DNA from: Chitinimonas prasina
GTDB taxonomy: Bacteria; Pseudomonadota; Gammaproteobacteria; Burkholderiales; Chitinimonadaceae
Assembly (NCBI RefSeq): GCF_030160395.1
Contig: NZ_BSOG01000003.1
Span: 62,001 to 126,000 of the forward strand
Reading direction: 5' to 3'
DNA length: 64,000 nt
In this document: positions 47,658 through 54,605 of the stretch, piece after piece
Numbering within the stretch: position 1 is the stretch's first letter
How the letters are laid out: each line of letters starts with the position of its first letter
The notes under the pieces: generated by a model
What the model was told of the DNA's origin: nothing
The model's input: the letters and a program-made list of their open reading frames with translations, nothing else
Databases searched by the model: none
Position numbers and translations under genes: made by a program

Positions 47658-49520
47658 ATGCTGCAACTCGATCAACTTCGTACCGAGATCCACTCCAGCC
47701 AGGGCATCGTGGTGGCCGTCGATGGCGTCAGCCTTGCCATCCAGCCGGGTGAGACCTTTGCCCTGGTGGGGGAATCGGGCTCGGGCAAGTCGGTGACGGC
47801 GCTGTCCATCAGCCGGCTGCTGCCCGACAACGCCTGCATTGCTGCCGGCGATGTGCGGCTGGACGATGCCAGCTTGGCCGACCTGCCGGAAAGCGAGATG
47901 CGGGCGTATCGCGGTGGCCGCATCGCCATGATCTTTCAGGAACCGGCTACCAGCCTCAATGCCGTGATGTCGGTGGGGCGGCAGTTGGTGGAGGCCATCA
48001 CCACCCATACCGAGCTGCGGGGGGCTGCGGCCCGGGCCAAGGCGGTGGACTGGTTGAAGCGGGTAGGCATTGCCGAGCCGGAAAGGCGCATAGACAGCTA
48101 CCCCTTCCAGCTGTCGGGTGGGCAGAAGCAGCGGGTGATGATCGCCATGGCGCTGGCCACCGAGCCGGCGCTGCTGATTGCCGACGAACCGACCACGGCG
48201 CTGGATGTGACGGTGCAGAAGCAGATACTGGATCTGCTGCTGGACCTGCAGCGCGAGCGTGGCATGGCCATGCTGTTGATCACTCACGATCTGGGCGTGG
48301 TTTCGCAGGTGGCGGATCGCGTCGGCATCATGTATGCGGGCGAGCTGGTGGAGCTGGGCAGCAAGGCGGCGTTTTTCTCCAAGCCCCTGCACCCCTATGC
48401 CACCCGCTTGCTGGGCGCCTTGCCCGATGTGGACAAGCGCGGCCATCTGCTGGAGGCCATTGCTGGCAGTGTGCCGCCGCTCTATCAGGCGTTCGACGGC
48501 TGCCGGTTTGCCCCTCGCTGCTATTCGGCCACGGCCCGCTGCCGTGGCGAAATCCCGCCCATGTACGAAATGGGCGGCGGGCATGGTGTGCGCTGCTTTG
48601 CCTATGCGCCCGAAGCGGCCGTGCCCCTGGTGCTGCCGCCGCTGCGGGATATCGGCGCGGGCCGGGCGGCCAAGCAGTTGGGCGACAAGGCGCTGCTGAC
48701 GGTAGAAAACCTGCGGGTACGGTTTCCCATACGCTCGGGTTTGCTGCAGCGGGTCAGCGGCCATGTGGATGCCGTACACGAGGTGTCGTTCTCGCTGCGG
48801 CCGGGAGAGACCCTGGCGCTGGTGGGGGAGTCGGGTTCGGGCAAGACCACCACGGGCAAGGCCATACTGCAGCTGTTGCGCGGCACGGCTGTGGTCGATG
48901 GCCAAGCCATGCTGGGCGATATCGACCTGATGCGTGCCGGCAAGGCGGAGCTGAAGCGCGCCCGGCGGCAGATGCAGATCATTTTTCAGGATCCATTCGG
49001 CTCGCTCAATCCGCGCATGCGGGTGGGCGAGATACTGGCCGAGGGCATACAGTCGCTGCGGCCCGAGCTGGACCTGGCCGAGCGCCGCCGCCGCGTGGAT
49101 GCCTTGCTGGAGCAGGTCAGCCTGCCGCAGTCGGCGCTGACGCGTTTTCCGCATGAGTTCTCGGGCGGCCAGCGCCAGCGCATTGCCATCGCCCGTGCCC
49201 TGGCGGTGGAACCCAGCCTGATCGTCTGCGACGAGCCTACCTCGGCCCTGGATGTCTCGGTGCAGGCACAGATACTCAACCTGCTGAAGGAGCTGCAGCA
49301 GCAGCTGGGGGTCGCCTATCTGTTCATTACCCACAATATCGGGGTGGTGGAATACCTGGCCGACCGGATTGCGGTGATGCAGGCTGGCCGCATCGTCGAG
49401 ACCGGCGAGAGTGCCAGCCTGCTGACGGCACCCCAGCATGCCTATACCCGTACTCTGCTGGCAGCAGTACCCAGGGTGGTGGTGGGCGAGGTCGATGCCG
49501 AGGTGCTGCTGCCGGCCTGA
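47658..49520 (+). CDS. Peptide ABC transporter ATPase with two fused nucleotide-binding domains (YejF-like)
   Basis: A 620-residue protein with two ABC modules. The first has Walker A GESGSGKSVTAL, signature LSGGQKQRVMIA and Walker B LLIADEPTTALD, followed by the oligopeptide C-terminal motif CRFAPRCYSATARC. The second has GESGSGKTTTGKA, FSGGQRQRIAIARAL and LIVCDEPTSALD. This fuses the DppD and DppF roles in one chain, as in YejF. ATG 47658 gives the normal N-terminus (MLQLDQLRTEI). It is the last gene of the operon. Confidence 0.93.
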   Translation: MLQLDQLRTEIHSSQGIVVAVDGVSLAIQPGETFALVGESGSGKSVTALSISRLLPDNACIAAGDVRLDDASLADLPESEMRAYRGGRIAMIFQEPATSLNAVMSVGRQLVEAITTHTELRGAAARAKAVDWLKRVGIAEPERRIDSYPFQLSGGQKQRVMIAMALATEPALLIADEPTTALDVTVQKQILDLLLDLQRERGMAMLLITHDLGVVSQVADRVGIMYAGELVELGSKAAFFSKPLHPYATRLLGALPDVDKRGHLLEAIAGSVPPLYQAFDGCRFAPRCYSATARCRGEIPPMYEMGGGHGVRCFAYAPEAAVPLVLPPLRDIGAGRAAKQLGDKALLTVENLRVRFPIRSGLLQRVSGHVDAVHEVSFSLRPGETLALVGESGSGKTTTGKAILQLLRGTAVVDGQAMLGDIDLMRAGKAELKRARRQMQIIFQDPFGSLNPRMRVGEILAEGIQSLRPELDLAERRRRVDALLEQVSLPQSALTRFPHEFSGGQRQRIAIARALAVEPSLIVCDEPTSALDVSVQAQILNLLKELQQQLGVAYLFITHNIGVVEYLADRIAVMQAGRIVETGESASLLTAPQHAYTRTLLAAVPRVVVGEVDAEVLLPA

Positions 49521-49590
49521 ACGGGCTCTTAGACCGGCCATCGCCGGAATGCCTGGGGCGCCGTGGCTTGCATAAGCTAAAGGGAGTGTC

Positions 49591-49769
49591 CTAAGAGCCT
49601 GCTCAAAGTCTTTTCGCCGCGCGCCAGCCCTTCGGGTTCGCGGCCTTGCCGGCGAATGGCGGCGTTGCAAGCCGCTGACGGTACCCGTACCGCTGCGCGG
49701 CTTGCGCCTTGCCCTTCATCCGGCAAGGTTGCGAACGACGCGGCGAAAAGACTCTGAACAGGCTCTAAG
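49591..49769. repeat. Inverted-repeat element, family B (long copy)
   Basis: A 179-bp element with 31-bp terminal inverted repeats (about 28 of 31 matching), reading CTAAGAGCCTG..GTCTTTTCGCCGCG. Inner segments are also inverted: GGCGTTGCAAGCCGC against GCGCGGCTTGCGCC, and TTCGCGGCCTTGCCGG against CCGGCAAGGTTGCGAA. The whole element can fold into one long hairpin. The arm sequence is shared with 663-727. It resembles a MITE. Confidence 0.8.
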
Positions 49770-49858
49770 CGCATATCCTGGCCAGCTGCGGCGTTGCTCG
49801 CTGGCAGGCGGGCGCTTTAGGACGCCTTCCCGTCGCGTTGCCATCCAAGGAGGCTGCC

Positions 49859-50557
49859 ATGCACCGATTGCTGATCTGCCTGTTGTTGGCCTGTTGCACC
49901 CTGTTGTTGCGCGCCGAGCAGGTGCTGACCGGTAGCTGGGGTGGCGAGGTGGCGGGACAGGCGGTAAGCCTGAGCCTGAACGGCAAGGGGGGCGGTAGCC
50001 TGGATGGCAAGCCCATACGCTACCAGGTGATGGGTGGCCTGCTGCTGATTGAAGAAGACGGCGAGGTGACGCCGTATCAGTTCCGGCTGCAGGGTGGCCA
50101 GCTGCTGATTGCCGGTGGGGATATACCGGGCGTGCTGAGCATGATACGGGTCAAGCCGGGGCAGAAGCCGCCACGTGGCAATGCCACCCAGGCCCAGGCC
50201 GGTGGCTTGCGGCAGGAGCTGGTGGGCAGTTGGTGCCTGGTGCGCAACTTCAGCGCCAGTGGCGGTGGCGGCTCACAAAGCTCGACCTGCTTTGAGCTAC
50301 GGCCCGATGGCAGTTACAGCTATAGCAGCGAGCGCAGCATGGATGCCTACGGCGGTGGCATGTGGGGCGGTACCAGCTCAAGCAGCAGCGACAGTGGCCG
50401 CTGGACGGCCACCGGCAATAGCCTGACGGCGCACTCCCACAAGGGCGGCAGCACCACCTACCCGCTGGAAAAGCGCAACCATCCCAGGAACAACGACCCC
50501 ATGCTGTGTCTGGATGGCGACTGCTATGTGACGCAGTGGCAGCGTGCGCCGTGGTAG
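49859..50557 (+). CDS. Secreted hypothetical protein
   Basis: A 232-residue exported protein. The signal is LLICLLLACCTLLLRA, then a beta-rich N-terminal region (VLTGSWGGEVAGQAVSLSLN) and a second, similar-looking region (LVGSWCLVRNFSAS..STCFELRPDG), with a Ser/Gly-rich stretch between. Two cysteine pairs (WCLV/STCF, LCLD/DCYV) may form disulfides. The pattern of two GSW repeats hints at two lipocalin-like modules. ATG 49859 has GGAGG upstream. No family assigned. Confidence 0.7.
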   Translation: MHRLLICLLLACCTLLLRAEQVLTGSWGGEVAGQAVSLSLNGKGGGSLDGKPIRYQVMGGLLLIEEDGEVTPYQFRLQGGQLLIAGGDIPGVLSMIRVKPGQKPPRGNATQAQAGGLRQELVGSWCLVRNFSASGGGGSQSSTCFELRPDGSYSYSSERSMDAYGGGMWGGTSSSSSDSGRWTATGNSLTAHSHKGGSTTYPLEKRNHPRNNDPMLCLDGDCYVTQWQRAPW

Positions 50558-50603
50558 GGCGCTTCCTGGTGATGGTGCGCGGTGGCCGCCCATCGGGCCA
50601 GTA

Positions 50604-51014
50604 TTAGTGCTTGCTGGCCAGGTTGTTGATATAGCGTATGCCCAGCAACTTCAGCACCAGGTTGCGGAAGGCCTTGCCCAGGGGGTAGGCGATCCTGGCG
50701 CCCAGGCGGTGGCTGAAGACATGGTAGTTGAGCCGGTTGAACAGGCCGGAAGGCGTGCTAAGCAGGGTGAGCATATGGATGGCGTCGGCGCCGTAATAGA
50801 CGACATCCTTGAACTTGAGCACCATGCCCTGATCGATATCAAGTCCGGCCGCCGTGATCTCGTCCATCAGTTCGCCAGGTTGGCGGGCGTCGACTAGATG
50901 TAAGGTGCCGACGGTCTCGCGGATGCGGATATAACGGCAGTAGACCGTGCATACCGGACACTCCCCGTCGTACACCAACCATGCGTCCTGATGCTTGTTG
51001 TCTGCGGTTTTCAT
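50604..51014 (-). CDS. DUF393 (DCC thiol-disulfide-like) protein
   Basis: A 136-residue protein with the family motif VYDGECPVCTVYCRYIR, where the paired cysteines resemble a thioredoxin-type CxxC, and the C-terminal YPLGKAFRNLVLKLLGIRYINN. The DUF393 family is uncharacterised and predicted to have redox activity. It diverges from a UbiG-like gene, and a near-perfect palindrome lies between them. A second DUF393 gene lies at 61446-61838. Confidence 0.85.
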   Translation of the reverse strand: MKTADNKHQDAWLVYDGECPVCTVYCRYIRIRETVGTLHLVDARQPGELMDEITAAGLDIDQGMVLKFKDVVYYGADAIHMLTLLSTPSGLFNRLNYHVFSHRLGARIAYPLGKAFRNLVLKLLGIRYINNLASKH

Positions 51015-51066
51015 GGGGCTGCTCCCGGCATGATGCTTGCGGATTGAATGGTGGCATTGTATGCTG

Positions 51067-51090
51067 TTATTTAACTAATTAGCTAAATAA
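51067..51090. promoter_or_regulatory. 24-bp palindrome, candidate operator
   Basis: TTATTTAACTAA and TTAGCTAAATAA form an AT-rich palindrome with a single mismatch, centred between divergent DUF393 and methyltransferase genes. It looks like a dimeric repressor site; the regulator is unknown. Confidence 0.55.
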
Positions 51091-51148
51091 ATTTATCGGG
51101 GTGGTACCGCCAAACCGGGTGCTAGCCTGCGGTTGCCAAGGAGCTGCC

Positions 51149-51940
51149 ATGCCTGTCATCAACAACGCCATCTATGATCAGGTTGCGCACACCTGGTGGG
51201 ACGAGGATGGTTTTATGTCACTGCTGCGTACCGCCATCAATCCTCCCCGCTTTGCCTATTTTGAGGCGGCCTTGACGGGCGTACTGCAGCGCCAGCCGGC
51301 GGGCTTGAAGGTGCTGGATGTCGGCTGTGGCGGTGGGCTGCTGTCGGAGCGGTTTGCCGCGCTGGGCTGCCAGGTAACCGGGCTGGATCGTGCGGCGGCT
51401 GGCCTGGCGGCCGCTAGGGCCCATGCCGAGGCCAGCGGCTTGTGTATTGATTACCAGCAAGGCAGTGCCGAGCAACTGCCGTTTGCAGACCAGCAGTTCG
51501 ATGTCGTCTGCTGCTGCGATGTGCTGGAGCATGTGGATGACGTGGATGCCGTGCTGGCAGAGATAGCCAGGGTGCTCAAGCCGGGTGGGGTGTTCTTCTT
51601 TGACACCATCAACCGTACACTGCGCAGCAAGCTGCTGGCCATCAAGCTGGCGCAGGATTGGGCGCTGACGAGGCTGATGCCGGCCGATGTCCATGTCTGG
51701 CACCAGTTTATCCGGCCGCAGGAGTTGCGGCAGGGGATGGCAAGGCACGGCTTGGGCCAGGTGGTGATGGCCGGGCTGTCGCCGGTAGGCAATCCCTTAC
51801 GGCCCTTGTGGGGACTGCTGCTGCACAAGCTGGGGCGACTGAGTTTTGCCGGCCTGGGCGAGCGCGTACGCCTGGGGGCGACGCGGGATATGTCGGTCTC
51901 GTATATGGGCTATGCCCTGCGTGAGGCGGCGGCGGGCTGA
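51149..51940 (+). CDS. UbiG-like class I SAM methyltransferase
   Basis: A 263-residue methyltransferase. The N-terminus NAIYDQVAHTWWDEDGFMSLL and motif I VLDVGCGGGLLSERFAALG, with CDVLEHVDD and LKPGGVFFFDTINRT, match UbiG-type O-methyltransferases of ubiquinone synthesis. The C-terminal region differs from classic UbiG, so it may be a paralogue acting on another quinone or phenolic substrate. ATG 51149 has AAGGAG upstream. Divergent from DUF393. Confidence 0.75.
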   Translation: MPVINNAIYDQVAHTWWDEDGFMSLLRTAINPPRFAYFEAALTGVLQRQPAGLKVLDVGCGGGLLSERFAALGCQVTGLDRAAAGLAAARAHAEASGLCIDYQQGSAEQLPFADQQFDVVCCCDVLEHVDDVDAVLAEIARVLKPGGVFFFDTINRTLRSKLLAIKLAQDWALTRLMPADVHVWHQFIRPQELRQGMARHGLGQVVMAGLSPVGNPLRPLWGLLLHKLGRLSFAGLGERVRLGATRDMSVSYMGYALREAAAG

Positions 51941-52034
51941 GGGGCACCGCAGGGCGCGGGTGTGAGCGGCGGCCCGGCCTATGGGTGCATGCTATACAGC
52001 ATGAACGAGGATTGCGTCCTGATTGCCGGCCACC

Positions 52035-52796
52035 ATGTTGCTGCGTGCCTTGCTGCTCACCTGCCTGCTTCAAGCTGTTTGCCTGGGCGCACCATGCAGC
52101 AAGGTACTACGCGTGCCATTCGAGAGCTGGCCGCCGTATTCCTATCTGGACGCTGGCGGCAAGCCGGCGGGTTTCGAGATAGACATGCTGGATGCCATTG
52201 CCAGGGCGGCGGGATGCAAGGTGTCGTGGGTGCAGGACTTGCCGCGCAAGCGGCGCTGGCTGTATTTCACCCAGGGCGAGCTGGATGTGCTGCTGGCTGC
52301 CTCCGACAACGGACTGGCATCGCACAACGCCGTCGCCATGTTTACCCGCCCCTATCGCCCGGAAATCATTGCGGCCTTTGTGCTGGATGACCGACGGCAC
52401 CGCCCGCATGTGGGCTCATTGCAGGCGATGCTGGATCACCGGGTGCCACTGGTAACCCAGACCGGGAGCGATGGCGGCTACCCCTTGGCGGCGCAGTTTC
52501 TGGCGGCGGGCCTAGTGACGCGGTATGAGGCGTACCGCAAGGGGGTACAGCTGCTGCAACTGCGGCGTGGCGAAGTGCTGATAGGCGACCAATGGGCGGT
52601 ACAGCATGCCGCCACCGAGCAGGGCGTGCCCATCCGGCGGCTGGACATCGCGATTGCCAGGGGCGAGGTGGCCTATATGCTCAATCGCAAGACACTGACG
52701 CTGGCCGACCTGAACGTTATCAACGAGGCGATTGTGCAGCTGGGCCGCGACGGCACGCTGGAGCGTATCCGGCGGCGCTGGTTGGTTGGGCTGTAG
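52035..52796 (+). CDS. Periplasmic solute-binding protein (family 3), second orphan
   Basis: A 253-residue exported protein. The signal is LLRALLLTCLLQAVCLGA, then LRVPFESWPPYSYLDAGGKPAG and the SBP_bac_3 fold with FEIDMLDAIARAAGCKVSWV and MLNRKTLTLADLNVINEAI. It has no neighbouring transporter components. ATG 52035 is preferred over TTG 52023 because it gives a compact signal. The ligand is not predictable. Confidence 0.78.
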   Translation: MLLRALLLTCLLQAVCLGAPCSKVLRVPFESWPPYSYLDAGGKPAGFEIDMLDAIARAAGCKVSWVQDLPRKRRWLYFTQGELDVLLAASDNGLASHNAVAMFTRPYRPEIIAAFVLDDRRHRPHVGSLQAMLDHRVPLVTQTGSDGGYPLAAQFLAAGLVTRYEAYRKGVQLLQLRRGEVLIGDQWAVQHAATEQGVPIRRLDIAIARGEVAYMLNRKTLTLADLNVINEAIVQLGRDGTLERIRRRWLVGL

Positions 52797-52834
52797 TAAG
52801 CCTTGGTCGGTGAGGCGCGGTTGCTTGGGTGAGC

Positions 52835-53785
52835 TCATGCTTGTTCTGACTCAAAAGCGGCCAGCAGGCCGTCGAAAATGGCGAAACTGGCTGTGAGAAG
52901 CAGGTTGTCATCGCTCAGACGGCTCCGCAGGCCGGTCAAGACTTGTTCAACACCCGCCGCTTCGGGTACTGATGTGCCACCAACATCGAGGTAATGGACC
53001 AAGGCAGCCATCCTGCGCATTGCTGGGCTATCAAGGCCGAAGCTGGCACATAGGGTTTCGAACGTCACACGAGAGCCGGTATGACTGAAGCGGGCGCCGT
53101 CGAAATCAAATCCAAGCGCATCGCTGGGGCAGTCTGCAGGTGTGGCCAACCAAAGGAAATGGGCTGCAGGATCGATGAAGCGCTGGATTAACCAAGCGCT
53201 CGCGAGTCGGTCCGCCCAAGGGCGTTGCCGGGTTGCCCAGCGCCGGCCTTGAAAGTCGGCAATGTCGAGTCGGGGCAATGCCATCTCGATGGCTTGTGGC
53301 TCGCCTGGGTGGCGTAGCTGGCGAAGAAGCTGGTCTAGCTCAGCCTGTGCTGCCAAAACCTGCGGCCTCCCCTCGCCGGGGAAGAAGTCGATCGTAGTCA
53401 ACGCATCGACCTGTTTGCGCAAACGCCTAGCCTTTTTGACGGATTCGTCGGCACTGGCCAGCGTCAAACTGGCTCTCAGGTGGGAAATCTCACCCAGCAG
53501 CGCTGTGTACTCCAAAGATCGATCGAAGAGCCCAGGAAATCCTTCTGTGTCGCTGCCGCAAACCTCGAGCAAGTAGGCCGTGCCTTCATTCTGGCGAACG
53601 TCTTCCGCTACGGCGCTGAGTGCGCCAAGACATTCGCCGCGCCGAGGCAGCAAGTAAACACCATCTCGCAGCACTGCCGCGCCGCTGGCCTTGAGTGTCC
53701 GCCAAACGCGCATGCGTGCAGTTGCGTTGCCGGTGGGTAGAGTCAGTATAAGTGCTAGCCATTCGTTCATCCTTCCATGATACAT
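52835..53785 (-). CDS. chrB: Chromate resistance protein ChrB
   Basis: A 316-residue protein with both ChrB parts. The N-terminal domain is LALILTLPTGNATARMRVWR, VLRDGVYLLP. The C-terminal domain is RQRPWADRLASAWLIQRF, FDFDGARFSHTGSRVTFE. ChrB senses or helps detoxify chromate and usually sits beside the chrA efflux gene, which is absent here. Local composition is less GC-rich than the flanks, suggesting acquisition. Start is 53785 or ATG 53770; the latter has its GGAAGG immediately adjacent, which is too close for a good site. Confidence 0.85.
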   Translation of the reverse strand: MYHGRMNEWLALILTLPTGNATARMRVWRTLKASGAAVLRDGVYLLPRRGECLGALSAVAEDVRQNEGTAYLLEVCGSDTEGFPGLFDRSLEYTALLGEISHLRASLTLASADESVKKARRLRKQVDALTTIDFFPGEGRPQVLAAQAELDQLLRQLRHPGEPQAIEMALPRLDIADFQGRRWATRQRPWADRLASAWLIQRFIDPAAHFLWLATPADCPSDALGFDFDGARFSHTGSRVTFETLCASFGLDSPAMRRMAALVHYLDVGGTSVPEAAGVEQVLTGLRSRLSDDNLLLTASFAIFDGLLAAFESEQA

Positions 53786-54011
53786 GCAATATGATCTACA
53801 AAAAATGTAGCGTATTTATATATGCTTCGTATAGAGTGCTGACATGATCGGGTGCGAGTCATGTTGCCCAACTTGATCGCAAGTCGAGCGGCTGCTCCAC
53901 CTTATGGCTCGCCATGCGAGACGAACGGAAGTCTCGGGCCTTGGGTGGTAAGACTGTGCAGATAGAGGTGTGGTGGATACCGCCACGAACAGCGTTCAAT
54001 CGGGAGTCACA

Positions 54012-54482
54012 ATGAGAAAGTTGATTGCGTTTGCCATTTTTGCCCTGCAGTCCAGCATTTCATTCGGGGCGGGCACGGCGGAGCCATCGCCCAAAAAGAT
54101 CACCTTTGTTTGCGAGTATGGCGTGGCAAAAAGTGTCATTGCCGAGAAGTACTTCAATAAGCTCGCCAAAGAACAGGGTCTGAAATACACCGCTGTATCA
54201 AGGGGTGTCACCAGCAAAGCAGAGCTTCAACCAGCGACGGCTGTCGGCCTGAAGGAGGACGGCATGGATACGTCAGCATTCGTGCCTGAGAACTTGAGTG
54301 AGGCGGATGCCGAAACGTCCGAAAGAGTCGTGCTGATTGGGATCGAGCAAGCACCTGGCTTCTTGAACAAGGAAAAGGTTGTGGCCTGGGAAGGCGTTCC
54401 TTCCGTAAGCAAGAGCTACGTGGCAGTGCGTGAAGACATGATTGCTCGAATCAAGCAGTTAATTGCAGAGTTGCCCAAGTGA
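54012..54482 (+). CDS. Exported low-molecular-weight phosphatase / arsenate reductase-like protein
   Basis: A 156-residue protein with a signal peptide (LIAFAIFALQSSISFGA) followed by a low-molecular-weight tyrosine phosphatase fold. The phosphate loop reads FVCEYGVAKSVIAE, giving Cys34-X5-Lys40-Ser, so the catalytic arginine of CX5R is replaced by lysine. The later KEDGMDTSAF matches the family. Periplasmic export and the Lys substitution suggest an oxyanion-binding or non-classical role. It diverges from chrB. Lower GC than neighbours. Confidence 0.7.
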   Translation: MRKLIAFAIFALQSSISFGAGTAEPSPKKITFVCEYGVAKSVIAEKYFNKLAKEQGLKYTAVSRGVTSKAELQPATAVGLKEDGMDTSAFVPENLSEADAETSERVVLIGIEQAPGFLNKEKVVAWEGVPSVSKSYVAVREDMIARIKQLIAELPK

Positions 54483-54605
54483 GTGTGTTTGAAGGGTAAG
54501 CCTCGGTTTGCTTTCCTAAGACATTGATCGTCTTTGGCCAGTGCGGTGTGGCGAGTCCGACAGCTCAGCTTTCCCCCATCAAGCCTATGCTGCGTGGTGG
54601 TCGGG

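Noticed and set aside
47565..49670. A 701-codon minus-strand frame opposite the fused ATPase
   Set aside because: Shadow of a gene with clear Walker and signature motifs; no plausible domains of its own.
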